Shown: piece by piece, positions 46,201-58,755 of the stretch
Numbering within the stretch: the stretch's first letter is position 1
Layout: the number at the start of each line of letters is the position of its first letter
From: Eleusine coracana subsp. coracana
Lineage: Eukaryota; Streptophyta; Magnoliopsida; Poales; Poaceae
Direction: 5' to 3'
DNA length: 64,000 nucleotides
NCBI GenBank assembly: GCA_032690845.1
Contig: CM064434.1
Span: 30,773,069-30,837,068 of the forward strand
The notes under the pieces: model-generated
What the model was told of the DNA's origin: nothing
Databases searched by the model: none
The model's input: the letters and a program-made list of their open reading frames with translations, nothing else
Translations under genes and position numbers: made by a program

Positions 46201-46679
46201 TTAAGAATTGTAATCACTCATATCTTTGAGCTTTATTTTCACTATCAATCAGTCGAGTGATGCTCGATATTTCGCATATATGACCATCAAGTCATAGTGA
46301 CATGATCATCAAATCATGCTTTGAATGATTAGGGCATCAACCATTTTTGGTAATGCACTTCTCATCAAAGAAGCACATTTGATAGAGTGACCATCAAGCC
46401 ACTGTCATAAGATCATCAAATCATATATTTATATATTATGACATCAACCATAAATTTGATATAAAGTACTTCTTTTCAAAGAAGCCACCAAGACAATCAT
46501 CATTATGAGTGTTGGTCGTGCTCAACTCAGAATATCATGTCTGAGTGGCAGCGGTACTTAACTCATGACGATAAGGTCGAGTGAAGAAGATAGGCAAGGT
46601 TGTTGTAGCTGCCGACCGCTGATGAAGTAGGAATCACTCAAAGTCGCGATGACCGAGTGAAGCCGACAGTCTGACATGT
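46201..46679. other. Element H interior, non-coding
   Basis: AT-rich with scattered ATCATCAAATCAT and GAGTGA words, decayed extensions of the minisatellite. No coding frame seen. Confidence 0.5.
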
Positions 46680-46855
46680 GGCCGACCGATGGTGGCGGTC
46701 AGATATGATGTCGAAGACCGGTGGCAGTAGTCAGAGCTGGTGTAGCCGACTGGCAAAAGCAGTCGGAGTTGTAAGCCGACCGATGAAGACAGTCCATGTT
46801 AGCATGGCCGACCGATAAAAGCGGTCAGAGCTGGCATTGTCGACCGATGAAGACG
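46680..46855. repeat. Minisatellite, unit about 31 bp, GCCGACCGATGAAGACAGTC type
   Basis: About six imperfect units, each with G(C/T)CGACCGAT, a short A-rich part, and (G/A)GTC. In-phase units begin near 46680, 46711, 46743, 46773, 46806 and 46838. Confidence 0.75.
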
Positions 46856-47930
46856 AGGAAATCACTCTATATCGAGTGGTGTATCCGCCTATCCATAAAA
46901 AATGTTCCTGACAATAAAGGAAATTAGGATAATTAGTTATAATTAACATTGTTTGCTTGAAAACTTATTTTTTATAAGCCAAACAAATCAGTCGACTGAA
47001 AAGTCAAGTGTGTATCTATTTTTCTCCTGTAGGTAGACCGACTGGCGCATAGCAGCGTATTCGCGCGTTAGCAACCGGATCGATCTACCGTAGGATCGAT
47101 TTACTCTTGCGTAGCAATCAAAACCAATTGACACATGACCTCTCGCAACTTTGGCTCTGGGTTTAGTGTAGTGGCAGTCTGTCGCGTAGCAAAAAAAATT
47201 TATGACTTAGTCGCTAGTCGGTGTAAGACCAAAAATAAGACCAAATTGTGAATAAAATGCAATGTATCGGTCGAGGCAGAAGCCAAAAATGTGAAACTAG
47301 AACAAACAACATGGGTCATATGGTGTCAAGACTAATGCACTACTAAAAGGTCACCGACCGACATGTGTACTACTAGATTCACAAAAAAAGTAGGAGAACA
47401 CGTGTATAGATACATAAATAGCCCTCTGGCTCGATTGTTTAATGCGAAGAATTAAAGGACCGAGGCAATAAAAAGATGAATAAAGCCATAAATAAGAGCA
47501 CTGATTATAAAGCCCAACTTTAATCATAAAAAATCTATGACCTTCTGCTTAGAAAACAGAAATAAGCAATCCTAGAAAAAAGTATGAAGGACATGAGCCC
47601 AAAATCTCAAAAAAATAAATCAAGAAAGAATAATGATACTTAGCTTTGTAATTCGGCGAGTTGAAGATGAGCCCCCGAGCGTGCCGATGTGGTTGGCGAG
47701 CGGTCGAACATCAACGTCAAGTCGCCATGTTGCTGGAACATCAAAGCTCGGAGTGGTTGACCGAGACACCGAGTCGTTGAAGGTGTGGCCGAGTGGTCGA
47801 GTGATCGAAGCGCCATGTCATTGCAGGCGTCATTGAGTAGCCAAGTGGATGAAAACCCAAAGCGTCAAGTAAGTAGCGGCATTGATGAGTAGCTGAGTGG
47901 CCGTCGAGTCGTAGTGTTGCAGCAATGTTG
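46856..47930. other. Element H interior, non-coding
   Basis: No long frame or motif until about 47650, where CGAGTGG/CGAGTCG words start to build up. Short frames at 47633-47836 read through these repeats and are not convincing genes. Confidence 0.5.
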
Positions 47931-48038
47931 CCGAGTGACTGAGTCAAGGCAATGTCACCAAATGACCGAGTCGAGGCGATGTCGTCGAGTGACCGAGTCG
48001 AGGCGATATCGCCGAGTGACCGAGTCGCCGTGATTGCC
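47931..48038. repeat. Tandem repeat, four 27-bp units, CCGAGTGACCGAGTCGAGGC type
   Basis: Units at 47931-47957, 47958-47984, 47985-48011 and 48012-48038. 27 bp is a multiple of three, so the array reads through in several frames. Confidence 0.88.
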
Positions 48039-48307
48039 GATGCACTGAGTTGTCAAAGACGTCTTCGAGCGGCCGAGTGGCCAGGTGAAGGCGCAGTAGG
48101 CCCCAGGCATGTACATGTGGCCGTGAGCAGTCGAACCATCGAGTCGTGGCGATGTCACCGAGTCATCGGAATCCGCTGAAGTATCGAGTTGTCAGAAGCA
48201 TCGTTGTAATGGATGATGTCGCCGAATAGCGGTCGTCCTCGTTGAAGGTGTCGTCTTGATGAAGACGTGATGATTTGTGCGATGACATGATGCTTCAACA
48301 TCGGTCT

Positions 48308-51300
48308 TGTGACACCCCAGTGTCACTTTGCCCTAAAATTGAGCCATCTCAATTTAATTACATGCCCAATGGAGATTAATGGAATTTAAGAATAAATAAA
48401 AGTTCAATTTGTGAATATTTGAGCCCAATTAATTGGAAGTCAAAGGAAACCCCAAGCTCAATTATTTCCAACAGAAGTATACCAATATTTTTTTATATTA
48501 ATGTTGGGTATATAAAAAGGGAATTTTGAGGAATTTACCAGATTTTTTGGTAAAGTTTAAATAACTGGAAAAATTCAGAAAAGTCCAAAAAACAGAGATC
48601 ATAGTGGGATTTTTGTTAATTTTTAGATGCAAAATTTCAGAAACAGTACTATACAAATGTTGCTCCATATTTGATGTTACACCTTCATAAAAATTGGCAA
48701 TGCCAAAAAAAATCGGGAAGGACCGGATTTGATCAAACCAGAGAGTAGTGAGAGAGAGAAGGAGCTTTGACCGTTTTTCAACATCAACACAGTGCTGGCG
48801 GGCCACCGGCAGTGGCAGCGCCGCTCTGGCGCCCATGCCACCGGGGAGAGGCCATGATGAGCTGCCGTCCTGCTTTCTCCACGCATCGGCCGTTGCCTGG
48901 GCTTGACCGAGAGATTTTGCCGTCGCCCCCCAAAGGACTCGTCGTTCTTTTCTCCCCATCCCCCGCTCGGTCGTCGACCTCAAGCCCTGGCACCCCTCTG
49001 AGCCTTTGGAGTTCGCCGGAACCATAGCAGCGCACCGCAAGCTGGAGATCACCGCCGCCTTCCCGAGCTTGACCATCGCAGCTGGATCACGTCTCCGCCG
49101 TTCTCTCGGTGAGCCCCAGCCTTGCTCTTCAACCAAAAGTCATGCACGTTGTAGCTAGGCAGCTGCTGGTCGGATGAATCACCGTGCGTTGCCATGTGCT
49201 CGCCAGATTTGAGGGTGGAAGCCGCGCCGCCGGTCACCGAAAACAGGGGAGCCGTCGGCGATGACCCCCCTCCGGTCATCGACAACCCCAAAGCGACCCG
49301 CAGCGAGCTCCAGTATAGTCTAGCGGTGCTCTAGGACTCTTAACCCTGCTGGAAGGAGCTTCAAGCGCCGCGCTCGCCGCCGACCAGTTCCTCCGGCGAC
49401 CGCCACCCAAGCCACCACCACCCACCGATTCCCCATAAGCCACTGAGTGCGTAGGGCAGCACGACGATGTGAGCCTCGCCGCCGATCGTAGCCGGCGGGC
49501 CAGCCGAGTCACCGCGCGCGTGGGGAAATTTGATTTCGGCCATTGGAATTTTTGTAAATAACGCGAAGTTTAAAAGAATTCCAGAAAAATGGTTAAATTT
49601 GTAAAATTCATATCTAGAGTTGTAGAGCTTCAAAAATAGCAAAATAAATTTTTCTACAATCCTTAAGTTGTCCTCTATGCAGTATTAGCATGAATATCAG
49701 AGTTTCCATTAAAACAATTGTGGAATTAATTAATAACAAAACACACCTTTGTAAAGTAAATAAAATCATAATTAATTCTATAAACATGATTAAATCACAA
49801 AATTTGGCATGCACACTCCTCATGGCATATGTAACCCACTGACAAGTGGCCATAATTAATTTATGCATATTTTCATGATTATGTGCATTTCTTGCATTTT
49901 AAGTATATGAATTTATATGATTTAATGGCATAGAAATTAATTCTGAGAAATTGCATACATGCATATTATGCTTTTATATGTTACTGGAAAAATCCATATA
50001 GTCAATTTCCATCTAGAACTATTTTAGTTGATTCAGATTTGCTAATCTCAATATTGCTCTTAACAATTGCATAATTATCACTTTGGCTTATTTGTTAAAA
50101 TGTCCTTTCTGAAAATTATGCCTTAGCACTGCATATTACGCTCTTCCTCATCATGTAGGGTAGTACAGTATTCAATGATGCCAATATCATATTTAAAGTA
50201 TACATATGCTGTGGTTGTAGTAATAGCTTTAATATTTCTTCTAATTTGAAATTTGTCCCCTTCAAATGCAATATGGTTTCAAAATGCATATCAAAGCACC
50301 ATCATCTTATGTGTAAGCATCATTCCATTAATTTTATTTGTTGAGGAAGTGCCATGAATCATCATATGAATTCTTGCTTTGCATTGGCATCACATCATTT
50401 AGGAAACGAGACCGGAAGCCAGAGAGAGGCAAGCAACCCCGAGGAGCCTGAAGTGAACCTAAGCACCATTGAATCTACGAACTTCGAGCAACCCCAAGGC
50501 AAGCCCCGGTGCACTCCTATGATTTTAATATTTTGGTCGTTCTACACAAGTATAAGTGTCATGACTTGTGCATTTACGTGTAGGAATTGATCAAAACCAT
50601 AAATGCATTAGTAATTCCCTATACCCATGGTTGGATCTGCTTAGGTATAAGCCTTCCGTTAGCAATGCTATGAGTCACCGGTAGCAACATCGAGTGGTAT
50701 GGAGACCACCCGGTATAGGATTTTATAATGGTTAACTCTCACATTATGATACTGTTGAAAAAGAAGGCCGTACGGGAATTGCATGTGTAGGTGAGCGGCG
50801 GCAGGGTTCCTCCTTGACTGCCATAGCCCGTACGTGTCGCGTATGGATCGTTGCGACTCCGCGAGCAAGTATCAAACAGTACCAAATGCATACCCTTGTA
50901 TGGGAGTTGGTAAACTTACTAGCATGAGCATCGTAGTGTTGGCCGCTCACTTCCCACTTTGTGCAAAGTGTTGGTCACGGTGGATGCACGGGTTTGTGGA
51001 ATGTTGGAGGTTGTATGGTTTAAGCCTTGGACCCAATGATGAACAGTGGTCGCAAGGGGGACATACACCCGGAGTAGGGACCCGGTTCAGCTTTATGATA
51101 ATCTTGTGAAAGCTGGCCATACGTGTTACTAAATTATGCGTATGTCATGCATTTGGGTTTCTCCTACAGGATGTAAATCGATATATATCGCCGTCCCTCA
51201 CGGATATGAGTACCACTTATCTCAAGCAGATTGCAGCGTAGTAAGATGAAGATATACTTATTGTTTGGACCACTCGATTGCTGTATTGAAATCTTGTTTG

Positions 51301-51969
51301 ATAGGTCATAGCTCATTAAATTTACATTCATGTCACAACCCTATTAATATGGCAAAAAAAAGTGGATTTAGAAACTAGCCATGTGCTGTTTTGGCAAATC
51401 AAATTTCAGCAAGCCCGGTCAGCCCCCTGCATATTTGGAGTCGGCTTTAGAAAGCCATTTTGACGGGTAAGTCTTGTGGAGTATATTAGATACTCAGGGT
51501 TTGTTGTTAAAATTTTATTGCAGGCATGTATTCCTCTAACTTTTACCAGAGCCGTGAACATGATAGGTGGGTCGAGGAACCAAGTAGTGAATGAACCTTT
51601 GAGTGGGTTCCTTGCTCACCGAGTCACGGACCAGAGGAGTGAACCATGACTAGGGCTGTTATAGTTTACTTAGGTGTACCTACCGTCGTGTTTAACTATT
51701 GCTTCCGCTATGTGATGTAATAAACTCTGCACTCAGAACATATGTATTGTAATTTACACTCGGACGTGTGTATGTAGATCTAAAATTCCGAACTTGCTTT
51801 GTAAGATTAATCAACACTCGGTTTGTAATAATGCCAATCACTCCTTATGTAACTTTGCAATTGATGGCACGTTCGTGTGTATGTACTGTATATGTCGGCT
51901 TCGTCCCACATCGCCCAAAAGTGATCCTAGATATGTCATTCCCCTCGGTTCGAGGTGCGGGATGCCACA
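48308..51969 (+). repeat. 5' LTR of element D
   Basis: Starts with a small inverted repeat: GTGACAC, CCCA, GTGTCAC (48309-48326). A GC-rich tract at 48770-49530 has spurious frames on both strands. Ends GATGCCACA directly before the primer site. Confidence 0.93.
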
Positions 51970-51971
51970 GG

Positions 51972-51982
51972 TGGTATCAGAG
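51972..51982 (+). promoter_or_regulatory. Primer binding site of element D (tRNA-iMet)
   Basis: TGGTATCAGAG, exact match to the first 11 bases of the plant initiator-Met primer site, two bases after the LTR. Confidence 0.9.
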
Positions 51983-53191
51983 TAATTTTGGGATAAGTAC
52001 TACACTTAAGAACATTCTTAAATCGAAAACCATGTTTTTATGGTGAGGTACGAGTTAGAAAGCCCAATTAAGTGTATATATTAGTATTTAAGGTGGCAAA
52101 GCTAACCCTGGGTTATGATTGTTTAATTTCTTGCATCTACGGACTCTTCAACGAAGGGTTGTGCCCTGTGCGTGGATCGGTTGCGCTCTAAACACCGACT
52201 GCCTTCCGGGTGGGCAAATACCTGGGCTTTGTTTGACATGCGGACCGAATGCGCTTAAATGTCGGCTGCCTTCCGGGTGGGCAAATACCTGGACATAAAC
52301 TGTCATTGTTATTTTGACTTGTTTCTTTTAAATTTGATGCTTGTTTCTGCAATGAATTTTCTGCAGGTACACTAACCACGATTTGTAGTCCGAATAGAAA
52401 CGTGATGAGATCGTGTGTGTGTTGCCACCGTTGTGCGATCGGTTGGTTATATACTGACCGGTAATTTTATTTTTGGCAAGGGCGTAGGAAATTGTCATTT
52501 TGAGTATGTGGCATTCATGCATATCATGCATACCTTTTTTGCATATAATCATGTAAAAACATCACAAATACCCTAAACATGTGAAATGGTGGAGCCTAGT
52601 GCAATTTGAAGTCCATACGTTGTGTAAATCAAAAGCCTAAACTTGACGATAAGAAATCAAAAAAATTCAGAAAAATTAGTTTCGAGGAAAATGGACGTAA
52701 CTCTCTCAGTTTTAATCTGATGAAGACATATGAGCACCCGTTGGAAAGATAATGAGTTGCTCTATGAGTTTGGTATAATGACTTTCCTTAGGAAAATTTT
52801 GGAACTAGGTCAAAAATGGCAAAAACAGAAAGGTTTTTCTGGAATTACAGAAAGTGCTCCGGTTCTGTTCGCTAACTTCCGACGATCATAACTCTTGGTG
52901 TTTTGGTTGAATAGAGCTGTATTTGTCGGTGTTGGAAAGCTAGAGAAATTCTCTAGAACTTTCCTAACTAGTAAAAATTCTGATCTTGAACAAATCTAAG
53001 TCGATATCCCGAGTCTTTAGGATTAAATCAATTCTGTCCGCCGAGGTGGGATCTTTGAGTTTCGGGAAACCGGTTGCATATATTTTTCATATGCAATTAC
53101 TTTTCATCCATTGAGCATATGGTCCTTTGGCATATGTATTTCTATCTGGTTATAGAGTTTTGACTCATTGTCTCAAAACTTAATGGCATAG
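51983..53191 (+). other. Leader of element D
   Basis: No coding frame. Two copies of CTGCCTTCCGGGTGGGCAAA at 52199 and 52266 form a 67-bp direct repeat. The end (about 52620-53180) is AT-rich. Confidence 0.6.
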
Positions 53192-53782
53192 ATGGATGTC
53201 GATCAGCTTCGGGCGGAGATGATCTCTATGGGTGCCCGGCTGCGGGAGGTGGAATCCCAGCTGGAGGAAACCGATGACAAGTACCGGGCACTGCAGGCTG
53301 AAGATGAGAACCACCGTGTGTGCATTATCCATCTTGAGGCAAAAAATTTCTCCCTCAAAAATCAGGTGGCCCAGCTAGGAGAAGAGAAGGCCGAGTTGAA
53401 GGATGAGCTCGAGGAGGTGAAGACCACAACTGATTTCATTGAGCAAGAAAAGCTGGAGGCAGAGACCGAACTTCACCATACTCGCCTCATCAACCAAAAT
53501 CTGCAAGGCACTATCCACTTTCTAGAAGTCCAGTTGGAGATTGTCCAACACAACTTAGAGGAAGCCAACCATGCGGCAGTAGTGCTTCAGGAGCAGGTGG
53601 AGCAAGCTCAGAAGGACCTTGAGCAAATCATCATGCGTCAACAGCCCATGGATCCACAACCACAGCCACTAGAAGTGGATGATCAGGAGCAGGAGCATGG
53701 AGCATCGGGCGTCGACTACGAGGCCCCGGCGTCGCCTAACGATGTGGACATGCTCTCTAACGGTGATAGCCATGCACCGTAA
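53192..53782 (+). CDS. Coiled-coil accessory ORF of element D
   Basis: 196 residues, uninterrupted. Residues about 2-150 are an almost continuous coiled coil (heptads rich in L, E, K, Q, such as EEKAELKDELEEVK), then a Pro/Gln-rich and acidic tail. No catalytic motif, no zinc knuckle, not gag-like. It lies in the leader upstream of gag. Between it and gag are AATAAA (54054-54059) and a TATA-like TATATAAA (54005-54012), so it may end its own transcript. Function unknown; it could be a particle-associated or silencing-related accessory protein, which is inference only. It is intact while gag and pol are broken. Confidence 0.7.
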   Translation: MDVDQLRAEMISMGARLREVESQLEETDDKYRALQAEDENHRVCIIHLEAKNFSLKNQVAQLGEEKAELKDELEEVKTTTDFIEQEKLEAETELHHTRLINQNLQGTIHFLEVQLEIVQHNLEEANHAAVVLQEQVEQAQKDLEQIIMRQQPMDPQPQPLEVDDQEQEHGASGVDYEAPASPNDVDMLSNGDSHAP

Positions 53783-54004
53783 GCAGATGGAGCAGATGGT
53801 GTAGTAGTGGATATCTAGATGATGTGATGTAACCTGTGGTAGTAGAACTTAGACGTGGGACTTACCGCCGTGTACGTGTAGTACCGGTAAATTTTGTTGT
53901 AGATACTGAAGTCCCTAACCCTCCTAGCTAACTAATTCTCCGAGGTCAGCGACTTGGACGTAACCCCGTGAGTTGTAGTACCTTTCCAACCCGCACTTTT
54001 GGTT

Positions 54005-54059
54005 TATATAAAGGTGTACTACTACCGTCATGTACGAAGCCGTGTTTATAAGTAATAAA
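54005..54059 (+). promoter_or_regulatory. TATA-like site and AATAAA between accessory ORF and gag
   Basis: TATATAAA at 54005 and AATAAA at 54054, in 320 bp of non-coding DNA. They could serve an internal promoter for gag-pol and a poly(A) signal for the accessory ORF. Such AT-rich words arise easily by chance. Confidence 0.35.
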
Positions 54060-54106
54060 ATATGTGTTTCGTTATCAAGTATTCAAGTGATTAGTCAATT
54101 CTATCG

Positions 54107-55002
54107 GTGACCTTCTGGAATTTATTTATTTTTTCCTTGCTATCAGACGAGTTGTCATCATTCCATGGTGTTCAATTGTTGCATGGGCAAACGATGCGTT
54201 TGTTCATATGGCAGAGGGTGAACACTCGTAGCGGGGTGGAAACTTCCGGGGACGCACCCGAGGGGTCTCATCATGGGGGAGGAGCACCACGGCCCCCAAA
54301 CCCTCCTCCGATGAGCCCAATGGAGCAGCTGATCCACAATCAAAATCAGCTCCTCCAAATGTTTCTGGCAGGCCAAAACAACCAGGGAGGTCAGCCAGTG
54401 CATCAGCCGCGAGAGCCCACATACAATGATTTTTGGGTGACTAAACCTCCCCACTTTATGGAAGCCGAGGACCCACTGGAGGCTGACACTTGGCTCCACA
54501 TCATTGAGTCCAAGTTTGATCTCATCAACTGCACCGACCACCAGAAGCCGTTGTTCGCGGCCCAGCAACTTCGCGGATTGGCAAGTGCGTGGTGGGCGAA
54601 CTTTCTAGACTCGTTCCCCGCTAACCACCAGGTCATGTGGAATGAGTTTACCGAAGCTTTTCGTGCCCACCACATTCCCGCTGGTCTCGTGAAGAGGAAG
54701 TTACATGAGTTTCTGAACTTAAAGCAAGGTTCCGGAACTGTACAAGAGTACATGTGGAAATTTAATCATCTTGCTCAATATGCTTCCCATCATGTCGACA
54801 CCAATGAGAAGAAGAAGGATTGCTTTCAGGCAGGTGTTAGCCCAAAATTGTAGGATCGCTTGGCACAAGTCACCAACGGCACCTTTCATGGATTGGTGAA
54901 CACCGCGATCGTGCAAGAGGATGCCATGCGTGTGAACCAGGAAGATAAGAAGAGGAAACGCGCCATGGCAGGAGCACCCCTCCCCACAAGTACAAGCTAG
55001 CA
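54107..55002 (+). pseudogene. Gag of element D
   Basis: Frame open from 54107, but homology starts near 54210 (RVNTRSGVE), so the true start may be a spliced or lost ATG. The gag core follows: EADTWLHIIESKFDLINC, FAAQQLRGLASAWWANFLD, KRKLHEFLNLKQGSGTVQEYMWKFNHLAQYA. TAG at 54851-54853 interrupts it, then the same frame continues to 55002, after which pol is in another frame. Confidence 0.85.
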
Positions 55003-55035
55003 ATCACTTCACCCTCGGGACAATGGTTTCGGGCT

Positions 55036-58000
55036 GTGATGCCACCAAGGGGTGGATACCACTCTTCGTCTCATCAGCAGCAAAGACCATTCCATGGCTC
55101 ATACCAGCAACGTGCACTAGCGCCACGCCCCACACAACATGTGTATCAAAATGCTAGGCCGGGACCGCAGCAGCCTTGCTACAATTGCGGCCGGGCCGGG
55201 CATTTCGCGAAGGAATGCACCTTTCCGAAGCGTTCACAAGGCAGTGGTAACCAGCCGCACCCGAACAACAACAACCGCTCCCAACCCTCTACACCAGCAC
55301 CGAAGACCGGTCGTGTCAACTACACTTCAGCTGAGGAAATTCAAGCCAGTGAACCGGTACTTTCGGGTACATTCACTATTAATGATCACTCTGTTCTCGT
55401 TCTCTTCGATTCGGGAGCAACACATGATTTTATTAGCCAAGCATGCTTAGAGCAGCTGCAAATCACTCCCATTACCTTGGAAAACCCTTATGTCATCACA
55501 TCCCCGGGTGGAAACTTGGTTGCAAATTTTAGAGTAAGGCGAGTGGAACTCAACCTAGGAGGGAAAGTGTATCCTTCATCTTTCATCATGTTGGTTGGGC
55601 AGGGCATAGATATTATTTTGGGCATGAGTTGGATGAAACTCCACAAAGCCGTCTTACATATCGATTCTCGGCAAGTCCATTTGGACTCCCCACTGCATGG
55701 TCCAGCAACCTTATTTTTGCCCCACCCGAAACCTACCACTTCCAAAGTCTACCTATTGGAAGGAAAAGATCTTAAGGACATTCCCGTGGTATGTGAGTTT
55801 TCCGATGTGTTTTCGGATGACTTACCCGGCATGCCTCTCGACCGAGATGTTGAATTTAAAATTGAACTCCAACCCGGTACCGCTCTGATTTCCCGAAGAC
55901 CTTATAAAATGGCTCCTAAGGAATTGGTAGAATTAAAAGAGCAGATAAAGGAGCTTACGGACAAGGGATTCATTCGTCCTAGTTCATCACCGTGGGGCTG
56001 TCCTGAGCTTTTTGTGAAGAAAAAGGACGAGTCACTGCGCCTATGTGTCGACTATAGACCATTAAACACGGTGACAATAGTGAACAAGTATCCTCTACCG
56101 CGCATTGACATTTTATTTGATCAATTGGTTGGCGCTAAGGTTTTCTCCAAGATTGACCTTCGCTCCGGCTATCACCAAATCAAAATTCGGCTAGAAGACA
56201 TCTCAAAGACAGCTTTCTCTACGAGGTATGGTCTCTATGAATACCTGGTCATGTCATTTGGACTAACAAATGCTCCAACTCATTTCATGTATTTGATGAA
56301 CTCGGTATTCATGCCGGAGCTGGAAAAGTTTGTGGTGGTATTCATTGATGACATTCTCATTTACTAGAAGTTAGAAGAAGAGCATGCTGATCATCTCCGA
56401 ACTATGCTCCAGCGACTTCGTGATCATGAGCTTTATGCCAAATTCAGCAAGTGTGAATTTTGGTTGAAGCGAGTTCCTTTCTTGGGCCATATCATTTGTG
56501 CGGATGGTATTGAGGTTGACCCAAGTAAGGTTGAAGACGTACTCAATTGGAAGACCCCAAAGACAGTAAAGCACATCCATAGTTTCCTCGGACTTGCTGG
56601 GTATTATCGGAAGTTTATTCCCAACTTTTCAAGCATTGCTAAACCAATGACTAAATTGCTAGAGAAAGACGCTAAGTTTAAGTGGAGCAAGAAATGTGAA
56701 GAAGCCATCCAAACCCTCAAAAGACTTTTGACTACCGCTCCTGTCTTGGCTCAACGCGATCTCATAAAGCCGTTTGACGTGTACTATGATGCGTCCGGCA
56801 CGGGTTTGGGCTGCGTATTAATGCAAGAAGGCCGCCCAATTGCTTATACCTCTCGTCAACTTCGCAAGCATGAGCAGAATTACCCAACACATGATTTGGA
56901 ATTAGCTTTGGTAGTTCTTGCTCTCAAGACCTGGAGACATTATCTTCTTGGAAATCTTGTTCATCTCTACACTGACCATAAGAGCCTTAAGTATATTTTC
57001 ACCCAACAAGAACTGAATATGAGGCAGCGAAGGTGGTTGGAATTGATTAAGGACTATGAATTGGAAATCCATTATCACCCCGGCAAAGCTAATGTCGTGG
57101 CCGATGCATTAAGTCATCAAAATCAATGTAACTTCATCACACTCTGCCGTATGGATGAGGGGGCTAAATCTGATCTTATGGAGCCAAGCCTCCGAATTCT
57201 TCCATATGGTGCCTTATATAACTTGGCTCTTATGCCCACACTCCGAGAGGAAATCATTGAAGCCCAAAAGAGAGATGAGGGAATGGAACATATTCGGCAG
57301 AATTTGGGTAAGGAAAAGACCAAGTGTCTTCGGCAAGATGCCGATGGTGTCCTATGGTTCAAGGACCGTCTTGTTGTACCAAAGAATATGGCGTTGCGAA
57401 AGAAGATCTTGAATGAAGCCCACCTTTCCAAGTATTCCATTCACCCAGGCAGCAATAAAATGTACCGGGGGCTAAAGGAAAAATTTTGGTGGACTCGGAT
57501 GAAGCGGGAAATTGCCCGGTATGTGGCTGAGTGTGACACTTGTCAATGTGTGAAGGCCGACCATTTGAAAAAGGCTGGACTGCTACATCCATTAAATATT
57601 CCGGCATGGAAATGGGAGGACATCTCTATGGATTTTGTGGTTGGTTTACCGCTCACATCTAAGAAGCATGATTCCATATGGGTTGTCATGGATCGATTAA
57701 CGAAATCAGCACACTTTATTCCATTCCATACAACCTATTCCAGCAAGAAATATGCCGAGCTCTACATCTTCCGAGTGCTATGCTTACATGTCATACCGAA
57801 GACCATCATCTCCGATTGAGGACCCCAATTTGTTTCTCGATTTTGGGAACAATTGCACTCTTGCCTCAACACTACTTTATTGCAAAGCTCCGCATATCAT
57901 CCGCAAACCGACGGGCAAACTGAACGGTTAATTCAATATTTGGAAGACATGTTGAGAGCGTGTGCACTAGATCATCATGGCAGTTGGGATGATTATTTGT

Positions 58001-58678
58001 CGTTCATTGAATTCTCTTACAACAATAGTTATCAAGAAAGTTTGAGAATGTCACCATTTGAAGCCTTGTATGGTCATTCTTGTCGTACTCCACTAAATTG
58101 GTCCGAAGCGGGTGAAAGGATTACCTTTGGTCCAGATCTAGTCAAACAAGCCAAAGAAAAGGTACGAGAAATTCAAGCTAACATGAAAGCCGCACAATCC
58201 GGACAAATTAGCTACGCCAACAAGAGAAGATGTCCACTGGAATTTGAAGAAGGTGCCCATGTATATCTTTGGGTTTCTCCCAATAAAGGCATATCCCATC
58301 GGGGTTAAAGGTAAACTGGCTCCCCAGTATATCGGTCCCTATCCAATTGTTGAGAAATGTAGTTCGGTCGCTTACCGATTACAATTACCGGAGAATTTAT
58401 CTCGTGTCCATAATGTGTTCCATGTTTCCCAACTCAAGAAGTGCTTAAAGCCCCCTATTGATGTTGTCATTGATGACACGACACAATTACAAGAAGATTT
58501 GTCATATCCCGAACACCCCGTCCGGATTCTTGATCAAAAAGACCGGGTGACACGCAATCGTACTATCACCTTCTACAAGGTGCGATGGAGTAATCTCTCT
58601 GAAGATGAAGATACATGGGAACAAGAAGAATTCTTGAAGTCCAACTTTCTAGCATTTTTGGATTCGCAAGTGAGGTAA
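55036..58678 (+). pseudogene. Pol of element D: zinc knuckle, protease, RT, RNase H, integrase, chromodomain
   Basis: In order: CCHC knuckle CYNCGRAGHFAKEC; protease LFDSGATHDFIS; RT with CVDYRPLN, IDLRSGYHQI, MSFGLTNAPTHF and active site FIDDILIY; RNase H with YDASGTGLGCVL, THDLELALVVLALKTW, YTDHKSLKYIF and NVVADALSH; integrase zinc part ending CDTCQCVK; core MDFVVGLP, IISD, TDGQTERLIQ; C-terminus VHNVFHVSQLKKCL; chromodomain FYKVRWSNLSEDEDTWEQEE. Catalytic residues of all enzymes are present. Damage is small: TAG at 56365-56367 right after the RT active site, TGA at 57817-57819 where the family has Arg, and one frame change near 58265-58305. Confidence 0.93.
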
Positions 58679-58740
58679 GAATTTTATCCATTTTTTCATT
58701 TCCCCGTCAACCCTTATCCTAATCTCGGGACGAGATTTTC

Positions 58741-58755
58741 TTAAGGGGGAAGGGC
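58741..58755 (+). promoter_or_regulatory. Polypurine tract of element D
   Basis: TTAAGGGGGAAGGGC directly before the 3' LTR. Confidence 0.85.

Noticed and set aside
48498..49136. 212-residue minus-strand frame in the D LTR
   Set aside because: The counterpart in the right LTR (58948-59629) is split into two frames, so it is not conserved even between LTRs of one element.
54005..54012. Definite internal promoter for gag-pol in element D
   Set aside because: One TATA-like word in AT-rich DNA is not enough; reported only as a low-confidence site.
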